A stretch of DNA of 64,000 nucleotides from the NCBI RefSeq assembly GCF_030818575.1, contig NZ_JAUTAL010000001.1, positions 4,123,051 to 4,187,050 of the forward strand. Direction: 5' to 3'. The translations under genes were made by a program, and so were the position numbers. Shown here piece after piece: positions 9,585 through 18,146 of the stretch; the first letter of the stretch is position 1, and each line of letters begins with the position of its first letter. Source of the DNA: Chryseobacterium camelliae. GTDB lineage: Bacteria; Bacteroidota; Bacteroidia; Flavobacteriales; Weeksellaceae. The notes below the pieces were generated by a model. It did not search any database. It was not told the origin of the DNA and saw nothing but the letters and a program-made list of their open reading frames with translations.

Positions 9585-9598
9585 CTAACAAATGTTAG
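9585..9598. promoter_or_regulatory. Probable PaaR operator at the paaK transcription start
   Basis: CTAACA-AA-TGTTAG is a perfect 6-bp inverted repeat with a 2-base centre. It fits the pattern CNAAC-R-NN-Y-GTTNG remembered for PaaR-type TetR repressors. It lies just after the predicted -7 element, where a bound repressor would block initiation. It also covers an ATG at 9592, which argues that translation starts later, at 9613. Confidence 0.65.
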
Positions 9599-9612
9599 TT
9601 AGTTTAGTTGAT

Positions 9613-10929
9613 ATGGATTTTTCAGTGGAATATTTAAAGCTTGATCAGCTTAGGGCTTTACAGTCTGAAAGACTGGTTAATTTGGTACGGTATCTTAATG
9701 AGAAATCGGAGTTTTATGCAGGGAAATTCATGGAGTCCGGAGTCTCACCAGAAGATATCCGGTCCATTGAAGATATTGCTAAACTGCCGATCACGTACAA
9801 ACAGGATTTAAGAGACCACTATCCGTTCGGGTTATGTACTGTTCCGAAGAATGAATTGCAGCGGATCCACTGCTCCAGCGGAACAACAGGCAAGCCAACG
9901 GTAGTGGGATATACCAAAGAAGATGTTGAGCTGTTCAGTGAAGTGGTTGCCCGATCACTCAATGCTGCAGGAGCCCAACCGGGAATGCAGCTGCATAATG
10001 CCTATGGATACGGTATTTTCACCGGCGGACTCGGACTTCATTACGGAGCGGAAAAGCTGGGCATGAGTGTCCTCCCGATTTCAGGGGGAATGACTTCAAG
10101 GCAGGTAGACCTGATCATGGATTTCAAACCCGAAGTTCTGTGCTGTTCGCCTTCCTATGCTTTGACGATTGCGGACGAACTGACGAAGCGAGGCATTGCT
10201 CCGGAAGACATCAGCCTGAAATATGCGGTGTTAGGTTCAGAACCATGGACGGAAATCATCCGGCATCATATCGAAGAACGTTTGGGCGTCCATGCCGTAA
10301 ATATTTATGGTTTAAGCGAAATCATCGGTCCTGGGGTCTCAGTGGAAGACTTTGAGGAAAAAGGCGGTTCTTACATCTGGGAAGACCATTTTTATCCTGA
10401 AATTTTAGACCCGGTTACAAAGCAGCCGGTTCCGTTCGGAGAAGAAGGCGTTCTGGTGATTACCACACTGACGAAAAAAGCCATGCCGCTCCTGCGTTAC
10501 TGGACCAATGATATTACAAGCCTGTACTACGATGAAAACGGAAGGCGGACGATGGTAAAAATGAAGCCGATCCTCGGAAGAGCAGATGATATGCTCATCG
10601 TAAGAGGGGTAAATGTGTATCCGAGCCAGATTGAAGAAGCCTTCTCGCACGTGCCGGGAGTTGTTCCTAATTATTACCTGACGCCGGTAGAGAAAGAACA
10701 AATGTGCGTAGCACTGGATATCGACGTGGAAATTGATGATGACTTTATAAAAACCTCACAACTGCAGCATGATACCGATGAATATCTTACTTTTGTCGGG
10801 AAATTCGGAAAAAATATAGAAAACGAAATAAAAAAACGTGTAGGCATTACGACAGCGGTAAAGATTCACGCTCAGGACAGCCTGCCGAAATGCGAAGGAG
10901 GAAAAATCAACAGAATACTCAAAAGATAA
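9613..10929 (+). CDS. paaK: Phenylacetate-CoA ligase
   Basis: An adenylate-forming ligase that activates phenylacetate with ATP and CoA, the first step of the aerobic phenylacetyl-CoA pathway. The 438-residue protein has the P-loop-like motif SSGTTGKPTVVGYT (near residue 95), the central NIYGLSEIIGPG motif, and the C-terminal RADDMLIVRGVNVYPSQIEE hinge with the late catalytic segment KCEGGKINRI. The start at 9613 (MDFSVEYL) is preferred over ATG 9592 because the latter sits in the operator and promoter. Its stop overlaps the start of paaE (TAATG), so the two are translationally coupled. The length and motifs are normal for PaaK. Confidence 0.93.
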   Translation: MDFSVEYLKLDQLRALQSERLVNLVRYLNEKSEFYAGKFMESGVSPEDIRSIEDIAKLPITYKQDLRDHYPFGLCTVPKNELQRIHCSSGTTGKPTVVGYTKEDVELFSEVVARSLNAAGAQPGMQLHNAYGYGIFTGGLGLHYGAEKLGMSVLPISGGMTSRQVDLIMDFKPEVLCCSPSYALTIADELTKRGIAPEDISLKYAVLGSEPWTEIIRHHIEERLGVHAVNIYGLSEIIGPGVSVEDFEEKGGSYIWEDHFYPEILDPVTKQPVPFGEEGVLVITTLTKKAMPLLRYWTNDITSLYYDENGRRTMVKMKPILGRADDMLIVRGVNVYPSQIEEAFSHVPGVVPNYYLTPVEKEQMCVALDIDVEIDDDFIKTSQLQHDTDEYLTFVGKFGKNIENEIKKRVGITTAVKIHAQDSLPKCEGGKINRILKR

Positions 10930-12014
10930 TGAATTCATTTTATAAACTAAAAACCGTAAAGGTTCAGAAAGATACAGCGGATGCCGTAAACGTAGCCGTG
11001 GAAATCCCCGAGGAGCTGAAGGATAAATTCAGGTTCAAGCAGGGGCAGTATCTTAATTTCCGTATGATGATCGACGGAAATGAAGAAAGGCGTTCTTATT
11101 CCATCTGCAATGCACCCAGCGAAAAAAGCAACACGCTGGAAGTATTGGTTAAGCTGCTGGAAGGCGGAAAAGTTTCCGGCTATTTCAATGAACATCTTCA
11201 CATGGATGAAGTGCTGGAAGTAATGCCTCCAATGGGCGGTTTCAATACTTCGTATCACCCGACCAACGTGAAAACCTATATCGGACTGGCTGCGGGAAGC
11301 GGGATCAGTCCTGTGCTTTCCAACATCAAAGAAAGTTTATATCAGGAACCGGATTCCAATGCGTATCTGTTTTACAGCAACCGGAGCATGAACCATGTGA
11401 TGAAGAAGGCGGAGATCGAAGCATTGGTACAGAAATTCAACGGAAGGCTGAAAGTCATTTACCTGGTAAGCCGCGAGAAGCATGAGGATGAACTGTTTGA
11501 AGGAAGGATCTGTCCGGATAAACTGGAACAGCTTTTTGAAAGACATCCTGAGATTGATGTCAAGGAAGCTACCTATTTCATCTGCGGCCCTTCGGAAATG
11601 ATCAAAAGTGTGGCGGATTATCTGAAAAAAGATAAAAAAGTACCGGCCATCCAGGTCTTGTTTGAATATTTCACTGCTCCGGATGAAGAAAATACGGAAG
11701 AGATGAGCGATGAATTTAAGGCTATTGCCAATATCGAAAGTATGGTAACGGTGATCATTGATGACGATGAGTATTCATTCCACCTTAACTCAAAAAAAGA
11801 AAGTATCTTAGATAAAGCATTAAAGGACAATCTTCCGGTGCCGTTTGCCTGCAAAGGAGGAGTGTGCTGTACGTGTAAAGCCGAAGTTCTGGAAGGAGAA
11901 GTCTTCATGGAAAAGAATTACGCGCTTACCGAGGAAGAAGTAGCCAGAGGCTATGTGCTGACCTGCCAGTGTCACCCGACCACCAACGTGGTGATGCTGA
12001 ATTATGATGTGTAA
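10929..12014 (+). CDS. paaE: Phenylacetyl-CoA epoxidase reductase subunit
   Basis: PaaE passes electrons from NAD(P)H through FAD and a 2Fe-2S cluster to the PaaA di-iron centre of the ring epoxidase. The N-terminal part has the FAD-binding motif RRSYSICNAP (about residues 56-65), and the middle has a nucleotide-binding domain with GLAAGSGISPVLSN. The C-terminus is a plant-type ferredoxin domain with CKGGVCCTC and a later Cys in LTCQCHP, giving the usual C-x4-C-x2-C-xn-C cluster. The start ATG at 10929 overlaps the paaK stop by one base. In many gammaproteobacteria paaE follows paaABCD; here it comes first, directly after paaK. Confidence 0.93.
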   Translation: MNSFYKLKTVKVQKDTADAVNVAVEIPEELKDKFRFKQGQYLNFRMMIDGNEERRSYSICNAPSEKSNTLEVLVKLLEGGKVSGYFNEHLHMDEVLEVMPPMGGFNTSYHPTNVKTYIGLAAGSGISPVLSNIKESLYQEPDSNAYLFYSNRSMNHVMKKAEIEALVQKFNGRLKVIYLVSREKHEDELFEGRICPDKLEQLFERHPEIDVKEATYFICGPSEMIKSVADYLKKDKKVPAIQVLFEYFTAPDEENTEEMSDEFKAIANIESMVTVIIDDDEYSFHLNSKKESILDKALKDNLPVPFACKGGVCCTCKAEVLEGEVFMEKNYALTEEEVARGYVLTCQCHPTTNVVMLNYDV

Positions 12015-12110
12015 TTAATGTAATAATCTAATAGTTTACCAATGTAACAACAATTGCTAGACTGTTAAATTGATACATTGTTATATTTTAAAATTTTAAA
12101 AATTTTAATT
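12015..12110. repeat. TGTAACA/TACCAAT intergenic repeat, copy 1
   Basis: An AT-rich spacer made of variants of TGTAACAAT, AGTTTACCAATGTAACA and GATACATTGTTA. It is related to the spacers at 13053, 15418, 20786 and 23100, and has no coding potential. It ends in the AT-rich leader of paaA. Confidence 0.6.
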
Positions 12111-13052
12111 ATGGACTTAGAAAAATTCGTACAATACGTACACGACGAAAATAAAGTAGAACCGAAAGATGTTATGCCTGATGATTACAGGAAGCTTTTG
12201 GTTCGTCAGATCTCACAGCACGCCCATTCTGAAATTGTAGGAATGCTGCCGGAAGCCAACTGGATTTCCAGGGCACCTTCTTTAAGAAGAAAAATGGCCT
12301 TGCTGGCCAAAGTTCAGGATGAAGCCGGACACGGATTATACCTTTATTCCGCAACGGAAACACTGGGCGACGGAAGCATAAGAGCCGACAGGGATGCCAC
12401 CTATGAAGATATGCTTTCCGGGAAAGCCAAATATTCAAGCATCTTTAACTATCCAACGTTGAGCTGGGCAGATATCGGTGCGATCGGATGGCTGGTAGAC
12501 GGTGCTGCGATCATGAACCAGGTGATGCTGATGGGAAATTCCTACGGCCCTTATTCCAGGGCGATGGTGAAGATCTGTAAAGAAGAATCCTTCCACCAAA
12601 GACAGGGGTACGAAATCCTGATGGCTCTTTGCCGCGGAACCAAGCAGCAGAAAGAAATGGCCCAGGCCTCTCTGAACCGTTTTTGGTGGCCGGCGCTGAT
12701 GATGTTCGGACCGAATGACGACAGCTCGCCAAACTCCAAAATTTCCATGAATTACCGGGTGAAAAGAGAGAGCAACGACAGCCTTCGTCAGCGTTTTGTT
12801 GATGTTACGGTTTCCCAGGCTGAATTCTTAGGCTTAACCATTCCGGATAAAGATCTGAAATGGAACGAAGAAAGACAGCATTACGATTTCGGGGAACTTC
12901 CGTGGGATGAATTCATGGAAATCCTGAAAGGAAACGGACCGTGCAACAAAAAGCGGATCGAAACCAAAAGAAAAGCCCAGAGAGAAAATGCTTGGGTAAA
13001 AGAAGCGGCAGCTGCGTTTGCAGAAAAACAACAAAAAGAAGTAATAGAATAA
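12111..13052 (+). CDS. paaA: Phenylacetyl-CoA epoxidase catalytic subunit
   Basis: The di-iron oxygenase subunit that epoxidises the aromatic ring of phenylacetyl-CoA. The 313-residue ferritin-like protein has the expected carboxylate and His ligands: Glu41, Glu71 and His74 in DEAGH, Asp130 in WLVDGA, and Glu159 and His162 in KEESFH. Start ATG 12111 (MDLEKFVQYV) is chosen because the upstream extension to 12078 lies in repeat-like intergenic DNA. The C-terminal 40 residues are Lys/Glu/Ala-rich. It needs PaaC as structural partner, PaaE as electron donor and PaaB for complex bridging. All are present in the same operon. Confidence 0.94.
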   Translation: MDLEKFVQYVHDENKVEPKDVMPDDYRKLLVRQISQHAHSEIVGMLPEANWISRAPSLRRKMALLAKVQDEAGHGLYLYSATETLGDGSIRADRDATYEDMLSGKAKYSSIFNYPTLSWADIGAIGWLVDGAAIMNQVMLMGNSYGPYSRAMVKICKEESFHQRQGYEILMALCRGTKQQKEMAQASLNRFWWPALMMFGPNDDSSPNSKISMNYRVKRESNDSLRQRFVDVTVSQAEFLGLTIPDKDLKWNEERQHYDFGELPWDEFMEILKGNGPCNKKRIETKRKAQRENAWVKEAAAAFAEKQQKEVIE

Positions 13053-13160
13053 TGTAACAGTCTACCAATGTAGTAAGTTACAGTTACCAGTGTATTGAGC
13101 CTTTTTAGCTTTTATTATTGGTAAACTGTTACACTGATACATTGTTAAATTAATTTAATT
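13053..13160. repeat. TGTAACA/TACCAAT intergenic repeat, copy 2
   Basis: Contains TGTAACAGTCTACCAATGTA and, inverted about 50 bases later, TTGGTAAACTGTTAC, then GATACATTGTTAAATTAA. It can fold into an imperfect long hairpin between paaA and paaB. Confidence 0.6.
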
Positions 13161-13442
13161 ATGGCAAATTTAGATATGTGGGAAGTGTTTATCCAGACTA
13201 AACCGGGATTGTCCCACAAACACGTAGGAGTAGTACAGGCACCGACTGCCGAAATGGCGTTACAAAATGCCAGAGATGTGTATACAAGAAGAAAGGAGGG
13301 AACTTCCGTTTGGGTGGTACCGAGCAAATATATCGTCACTTCAGAAGGGGTGGATAAAGAAGCGTTCTTCGATCCGGCAGACGACAAACTGTACCGTCAC
13401 CCAACGTTCTACGAGATCCCTAACGATGTAAAAAATATGTAA
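13161..13442 (+). CDS. paaB: Phenylacetyl-CoA epoxidase subunit PaaB
   Basis: A small 93-residue subunit of the multicomponent epoxidase, thought to bridge PaaAC heterodimers. The motifs are the start WEVFIQTKPGLSHKHVGVVQ, then EMALQNARDVYTRR, VWVVPS and the end YRHPTFYEIP. All are typical of PaaB, and the length is normal. It lies between paaA and paaC, with short repeat-containing spacers on both sides. Confidence 0.93.
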   Translation: MANLDMWEVFIQTKPGLSHKHVGVVQAPTAEMALQNARDVYTRRKEGTSVWVVPSKYIVTSEGVDKEAFFDPADDKLYRHPTFYEIPNDVKNM

Positions 13443-13514
13443 TCCATTGTAAAATGTCAGATGTAAAAAGTACATTGTACATTCCGACATTTTACATTGT
13501 ACAAAAATTGAAAA
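13443..13514. repeat. ACATTGTA/TACAATGT intergenic repeat between paaB and paaC
   Basis: A second spacer family with repeated half-sites such as CATTGTAAAATGTCAGATGTA and, inverted, GACATTTTACATTGTACA. It is related to the spacer at 16340-16419. Confidence 0.55.
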
Positions 13515-14264
13515 ATGAATTCATTATACAATTATTTATTAAAACTGGCAGACGACAGCTTCATCATGGGGCAGCGTTTGTCGGCATTGTGTGGGGAAGG
13601 GCCTTATCTGGAAGAAGATATTGCATTAACGAATATCGCTTTGGATGAATTAGGCCAGGCCAACAACTTTTATGTGTACGCTTCGAGAGTGATCGATAAC
13701 GGCAAAACGGAAGACGATCTTGCTTTTTTAAGATATGAACATGAATATGTGAATGCCCACTGGACTGAGCTTCCCAACGAAGATTATGCACAGACGATTT
13801 TAAAAGTCTATGTTTTTGCAGTTTATCAGAAGCTGATGTACGAAGCTTTATCCCAATCTGCGGATGAAGAACTTTCTGCCATTGCCCAGAAATCTTTGAA
13901 AGAAGTAAGATACCATTATACTCATGCCGCTTCCTGGATGAAAATTTTTGCTCAGGGAACGGAAGAAAGCAGATCCCGTCTGGAAAAGGCTATTGAAAAT
14001 ATCTGGGAATATACCAAAGGTTTGTTTGCAAAAACCGAAGGCGAGGATGATTTGGTAGCTTTAAACATAGTGCCGGATGCAGATGCGCTTTATGAAGAGT
14101 TTCTGGCGATCACACAGAAAGATTTTGCCGATTTCGGGTTAGCATATCCAACAAACCCTTTTATGCAGCCGAAATCCAGAACCGGATATCATACGGAATA
14201 TTTCGGATTTATGCTTTGCGAACTGCAATATATGCAGAGAGCATATCCGGGATGTACATGGTAA
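13515..14264 (+). CDS. paaC: Phenylacetyl-CoA epoxidase structural subunit PaaC
   Basis: A ferritin-like protein of 249 residues that pairs with PaaA to form the core of the ring epoxidase. Conserved features are LADDSFIMGQRLSALCGEGP near the N-terminus, EEDIALTNIALDELGQAN, LRYEHEYVNAHWTELPNEDYAQT, and the helix EVRYHYTHAASWM. These are standard PaaC signatures. The gene ends at TAA 14262-14264. Only 11 bases later begins a lipoprotein gene unrelated to the pathway. In most paa operons paaD follows directly, so this junction is the edge of an insertion. Confidence 0.93.
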   Translation: MNSLYNYLLKLADDSFIMGQRLSALCGEGPYLEEDIALTNIALDELGQANNFYVYASRVIDNGKTEDDLAFLRYEHEYVNAHWTELPNEDYAQTILKVYVFAVYQKLMYEALSQSADEELSAIAQKSLKEVRYHYTHAASWMKIFAQGTEESRSRLEKAIENIWEYTKGLFAKTEGEDDLVALNIVPDADALYEEFLAITQKDFADFGLAYPTNPFMQPKSRTGYHTEYFGFMLCELQYMQRAYPGCTW

Positions 14265-14275
14265 TTCAAAGTTTT

Positions 14276-14956
14276 ATGAAGAAGATTGTAATTCTTTTGT
14301 TATTAAGTTTATCACTCATATCTTGTTCGAAAAAGCATGAAATAGTTAAAGAGATTAATAGTTTTTCAGATATAAATGAATTATTTCAATTGAAAAATTA
14401 TAAAACTCAGATTAAAATGTATGTTAATGATTCTACGGATCATGTTACGGCTCAATGGGATAATTTTACTTTGACAGGCAATTTAGATACTAAAATGAAT
14501 GCAAAAACTGGGATTTGGAGTTTGAAAAATAAAATTAACACTAAAGAAATTCAGATTGATTACATCGCTTTTGATAAAAATGATGTTTTTAAAAATCAAA
14601 TAATCTTCAAAGAGCATAATAAAATAGACTCTTCTGTAAGTAAGTTTTTTATAATTAAAAATAAAACTGAAAATGAACTGGCTATGAAGTTTTTTTCTCC
14701 CAGTATGAGAGATGAAATTTCAAAAAGGGCAAAAATTATTTATACCATTCATCAAAATAGAGAGGAAATTAAAACTGATTCTATTGTGTATGATAATCTT
14801 AAAGGAGGAAAATATTCTGCTGTCATTAAATATAATTTTAAGAAAGGAGATGATGTTTCCGGATATTTTAGTGAAATTGTTATGGCGAAAAGTCCTATGG
14901 ATAAAGATAGCCTTACAATGGGAAATAATTCAATGTATTTTATAGAAAAGTTTTGA
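14276..14956 (+). CDS. Unknown lipoprotein inserted between paaC and paaD
   Basis: A 226-residue protein with a lipoprotein signal (MKKIVILLLLSLSLISC, Cys17) and a Lys/Glu/Asn-rich mature part with no recognised domain. I chose ATG 14276 because it gives the signal peptide; a longer frame from 14216 overlaps paaC. The base composition is much more AT-rich than the paa genes around it, and codon use is dominated by A/T-ending codons, which suggests transfer. The 8-mer AAAGTTTT occurs at both edges (14268-14275 and 14947-14954). Its stop overlaps the TTG start of paaD. No role in phenylacetate metabolism is evident. Confidence 0.7.
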   Translation: MKKIVILLLLSLSLISCSKKHEIVKEINSFSDINELFQLKNYKTQIKMYVNDSTDHVTAQWDNFTLTGNLDTKMNAKTGIWSLKNKINTKEIQIDYIAFDKNDVFKNQIIFKEHNKIDSSVSKFFIIKNKTENELAMKFFSPSMRDEISKRAKIIYTIHQNREEIKTDSIVYDNLKGGKYSAVIKYNFKKGDDVSGYFSEIVMAKSPMDKDSLTMGNNSMYFIEKF

Positions 14957-15417
14957 AAGATCCTTTAGACATATTAGAAATGGTTCCTGATCCGGAAATT
15001 CCGGTCATCAACATCGTGGAACTGGGTATTGTACGGGAAGCAAAAGTAACCGGGGAAAATTCCTGTGAGGTTACCATTACGCCAACGTATTCTGCCTGTC
15101 CTGCCATGTTTACCATTGAGGAAGACATCATCAAGATCATGAAGGAAAACGGCTGGGACACAAAAGTAACCACTAAAATGTTTCCGATCTGGACGACCGA
15201 TTGGCTGACGGATGAAGCCCGGGAAAAGCTGCGGGCTTACGGAATCACTCCTCCTGAAAAGGGAGCCGACGAACATCATATCGGGAAACCGAAAAAGTGT
15301 CCACGCTGTGGTTCTGAACACACCAAGCAAATCAGCAGGTTCGGATCGACCTTGTGTAAGGCTTCCTACCAATGCCTGGACTGCCTGGAACCTTTTGATT
15401 ATTTTAAATGCCACTAA
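14953..15417 (+). CDS. paaD: PaaD, assembly factor of the phenylacetyl-CoA epoxidase
   Basis: A 154-residue MIP18/DUF59 family protein needed for maturation of the epoxidase metal sites. The N-terminal domain has DPEIPVINIVELGIV and TPTYSACPAM. The C-terminal zinc ribbon has CPRCGSEH and, later, CLDCLEPF with a final CH. The only in-frame start near the conserved N-terminus is TTG at 14953, whose bases overlap the TGA of the lipoprotein gene. A TTG start is unusual for this operon and may be a result of the insertion upstream. The rest of the protein is normal. Confidence 0.9.
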   Translation: MKDPLDILEMVPDPEIPVINIVELGIVREAKVTGENSCEVTITPTYSACPAMFTIEEDIIKIMKENGWDTKVTTKMFPIWTTDWLTDEAREKLRAYGITPPEKGADEHHIGKPKKCPRCGSEHTKQISRFGSTLCKASYQCLDCLEPFDYFKCH

Positions 15418-15537
15418 AATTAATGTAACAATGTAGCAGTTTACCAATAAGATTCAGTACAATGTTATAATTATTTCATTGCTAGATTGTTCCATTGCTA
15501 CATTATTTTATATTTGTCCAATCATAAAATCAAAACT
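15418..15537. repeat. TGTAACA/TACCAAT intergenic repeat, copy 3
   Basis: Holds AATGTAACAATGTAGCAGTT followed by TACCAAT and later, inverted, CATTGCTAGATTGTTCCATT and GCTACATTAT. It belongs to the same family as copies 1 and 2 and is non-coding. Confidence 0.55.
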
Positions 15538-16339
15538 ATGTACACACAACTCGATATTGAGACGCATTTTGAAGGAAAGCTGAAAATCGCTTACCTCAAC
15601 CAGCCGGAAACCATGAATGCGCTGACAAAGCCATCCCTTTCAGATCTGAAGGATTTCATCCAGGAGTGCAGCAATGATGCTACCGTACGCTGTGTAGCCA
15701 TTTCCGGAAGAGGAAGAGCGTTCTGCTCAGGCCAGAATCTGGATGATGCATTTGTTACCGGTAATGAACACCACGACCACGACATCATCCGGAAAATTGT
15801 AACCGATTATTACAATCCACTGGTAATGGAACTTACCCGTTGCAAAAAGCCGGTAGTAGCTTTGGTAAATGGTCCTGCAGTAGGAGCCGGCGCAATGCTT
15901 GCCCTGATCTGTGATTTTGTACTGGCCAATAACAAGGCATATTTCTCCCAGGCTTTCTCCAATATCGGATTGATTCCTGATACCGGAGGAACCTATTTTC
16001 TTACCGAAATTATTGGGAAGGCAATTGGCAAATTATTTAGCCTTTACAGGAAAAAAATTATCGGCTGAAGAATCAAAATCGTATGGATTGGTCGCTGAGG
16101 TTTTTGCTGAAGAAGAATTCAACTCCAAGTCAATGGAAATTCTGGAAAAAATGGCTAACATGCCGACAGCAGCCATCAAATTAACCAAAAAAGCATTCGC
16201 CAATTCGTATAACAACACGTTGAAAGAACAGTTGGAACTGGAAGCCGACCTTCAGCAGGAAGCTGCCGGAACAGAAGATTTCATCGAAGGCGTAAACGCA
16301 TTTTTACAGAAAAGAAAACCTGAATATAAAGGAAAATAA
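15538..16339 (+). pseudogene. paaG: Ring-1,2-epoxyphenylacetyl-CoA isomerase PaaG, single-base frameshift
   Basis: A crotonase-fold enzyme that converts the ring epoxide to the oxepin-CoA. Read through one frameshift it has 266 residues. The oxyanion-hole motifs are AISGRGRAFCSGQNLDD (about 59-75) and NGPAVGAGAMLALICD (about 116-131), followed by the acidic region IGLIPDTGGTYFL. Here the frame shifts: deleting the A near 16003 gives LPKLLGRQLANYLAFTGKKL and a normal C-terminus ending PEYKGK. As written, the frame stops at 16068. The product is essential for the pathway, and the rest of the operon is intact, so I suspect an assembly error. Confidence 0.87.
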
Positions 16340-16419
16340 GAAATTGTATAATGTAGAAAGTAAAATGTACAGCGTACAGTTAAAATACTTTTTACATTAT
16401 ACTTTTTACATTATACGAA
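16340..16419. repeat. ACATTGTA/TACAATGT intergenic repeat between paaG and paaH
   Basis: Contains TTGTATAATGTAGAAAGTAA and AATGTACAGCGTACAGTT, then inverted TTTTTACATTATACTTTT and TACATTATACGAA. It can fold as an imperfect hairpin and resembles the spacer at 13443. Confidence 0.55.
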
Positions 16420-17553
16420 ATGAAAAAAGTAGGAATCATCGGTGCCGGAACTATGGGAATAGGCATCGCACAGGTAGCCGCTACAAACGGATGCAAAGTA
16501 TGGGTGTATGACGCGAATGCCAAACAGGTGGAAACGGCAACCCTCGGTCTGGAAAAAACACTGACCAAATTGGTTGATAAACAGAAAATTTCAGGTGAGA
16601 AAATGACTGAAATTTTATCTAACATCTCCATCGCTACAGAACTGAAGGACTTTAAAGACTGCGAACTGGTCATCGAAGCCATCATTGAAAATAAAGAAAT
16701 TAAAACGAAGGTATTCACGGAACTGGAAAACCACGTTTCCGAAACCTGTATCATCGGTTCTAATACCTCATCCATTTCCATCACCTCCCTTGGCTCGGAA
16801 CTGAAACATCCTGAACGTTTCATCGGAATCCACTTTTTCAACCCTGCGCCCCTGATGCCATTGGTAGAAGTAATCCCATCTTTACTGACTGAAAAATCAT
16901 TGCCGGAAAAGATCTACAACCTTATGAAAGACTGGGGGAAAACACCGGTTATCGCTAAAGATATCCCGGGATTTATCGTAAACAGGATTGCACGTCCATA
17001 TTACGGAGAAGGACTGAGGATGGTAGAAGAAAACATCGCTACACCGGAACAGGTGGATGATGCCATGAGAACTTTAGGGAATTTTAAAATGGGACCGTTT
17101 GAACTGATGGACCTTATCGGAGTGGATGTGAATTTCTCTGTAACCACAACGGTATATAAAGATTATTTCTACGATCCGAAATACAAGCCGTCTTTATTGC
17201 AGCAAAGAATGTCCGAAGCCAAGCTTCACGGTAGAAAAACAGGAAAAGGGTTCTATGATTATGCGGAAGGATCAACGAAACCCGAACCTCAAAAGGATGA
17301 GGCACTTTACCAGCAGATTTTCCTGAGAATCATCTCCATGCTTATCAATGAAGCGGTAGAAGCCAAAAGATTAGGCATTGCCAGTGATCAGGATCTTGAA
17401 TTGGCTATGCAGAAAGGCGTAAATTACCCGAAAGGATTATTGGCTTGGGGACAGCAAATCGGATACGAGAAAATCTCTGAAACCCTGCAAGGTCTTTACG
17501 AAGAATATCAGGAAGAAAGGTACAGGCAAAGCCCATTGCTTAGAAAACTGTAA
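16420..17553 (+). CDS. paaH: 3-hydroxyacyl-CoA dehydrogenase PaaH
   Basis: An NAD-dependent dehydrogenase acting on 3-hydroxyadipyl-CoA in lower phenylacetate degradation. The 377-residue protein starts with a Rossmann motif GIIGAGTMGIGIAQ. It has the catalytic-site segments ELVIEAIIENKEIK, SNTSSISIT and GIHFFNPAPLMPLVEVI, and the two helical C-terminal domains, the first with PGFIVNRIARPYYGEG and the second with INEAVEAKRLGIAS. There is one catalytic His in HFFNP. It is shorter than E. coli PaaH (475), which has a longer duplicated C-terminus, but this size is common in Bacteroidota. It lies 80 bases after paaG. Confidence 0.92.
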   Translation: MKKVGIIGAGTMGIGIAQVAATNGCKVWVYDANAKQVETATLGLEKTLTKLVDKQKISGEKMTEILSNISIATELKDFKDCELVIEAIIENKEIKTKVFTELENHVSETCIIGSNTSSISITSLGSELKHPERFIGIHFFNPAPLMPLVEVIPSLLTEKSLPEKIYNLMKDWGKTPVIAKDIPGFIVNRIARPYYGEGLRMVEENIATPEQVDDAMRTLGNFKMGPFELMDLIGVDVNFSVTTTVYKDYFYDPKYKPSLLQQRMSEAKLHGRKTGKGFYDYAEGSTKPEPQKDEALYQQIFLRIISMLINEAVEAKRLGIASDQDLELAMQKGVNYPKGLLAWGQQIGYEKISETLQGLYEEYQEERYRQSPLLRKL

Positions 17554-17572
17554 ATGTGAAATTAATTTATTG

Positions 17573-17799
17573 ATGAGTAGGTCAAGAAGGAAAAATCCAA
17601 TAATAGGAATTACTACAGCAGAGACGGAAAAGAAAAATAAATTAGAGGCTAATAGGAAATTACGAAGATTAATAGAATTAAAATTCACAAAGGAGATTTT
17701 GAACTTTTTCAGTTAAGAGAAATATCAAATGTGTGGGCGTTCGATAAGGATGGAAAACAGTATTTAGAAAAGCCCTACTGGAAAGATATAATGAAGTAA
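17573..17799 (+). pseudogene. Small conserved protein of about 75 residues, frameshifted
   Basis: Two short frames join into one small Bacteroidota-type protein if one A is added to the A-run at 17680-17683. It starts MSRSRRKNPIIGITTAETEK, continues KNKLEANRKLRRL, then IHKGDFELFQLREISNVW, and ends FDKDGKQYLEKPYWKDIMK. As written, the first frame stops after 48 residues. The basic N-terminus (SRSRRK) and the final DGKQY element are features I recall from unnamed flavobacterial proteins of this length. Function unknown. It sits between paaH and paaI, with no sign that it belongs to phenylacetate metabolism. Confidence 0.55.
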
Positions 17800-17808
17800 T
17801 TAAAGTTT

Positions 17809-18123
17809 ATGAATATAGAAAGATTCAGAGCCGAATTGGAAACCAGGCTTCTCATTGAAAAAGAATATCTGGTTCAGGAGCTTTCTTCAATCGAAGATGA
17901 TCGGGAAAAACTTGAACTGCTGGGTAAATTCAATGAAAAGTATAAGGCCTTAATCAAAAGGATCGCACAGGAAGACGGGATCGATCTCGATGCTTCCTAT
18001 CAGGATAAAAGCGATGCTTTATATACGGAGAATCTTTCCAACGTTCAAATTATTCTGGGTAAAACCATGAACATTTATGATCGGTTGGCTGATGAATTAT
18101 ATGCAGAGATAAACCATCAATAA
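17809..18123 (+). CDS. Unknown 104-residue helical protein
   Basis: Not recognised. The sequence is acidic and almost entirely helix-forming (RAELETRLLIEKEYLVQEL, REKLELLGKFNEKYKALIK) and likely forms a coiled coil or helical bundle. It has no signal peptide or membrane segment. It starts 9 bases after the preceding small frameshifted gene and is followed by another small gene and then paaI, so it is probably transcribed with the paa cluster. It may be a passenger gene. Confidence 0.6.
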   Translation: MNIERFRAELETRLLIEKEYLVQELSSIEDDREKLELLGKFNEKYKALIKRIAQEDGIDLDASYQDKSDALYTENLSNVQIILGKTMNIYDRLADELYAEINHQ

Positions 18124-18146
18124 ATACTTCAAACTAAACCAAAACC

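Noticed and set aside
12015..13160. CRISPR array in the paa spacers
   Set aside because: The repeats are degenerate, differ in length and have no regular spacer pattern. No cas gene is in the window.
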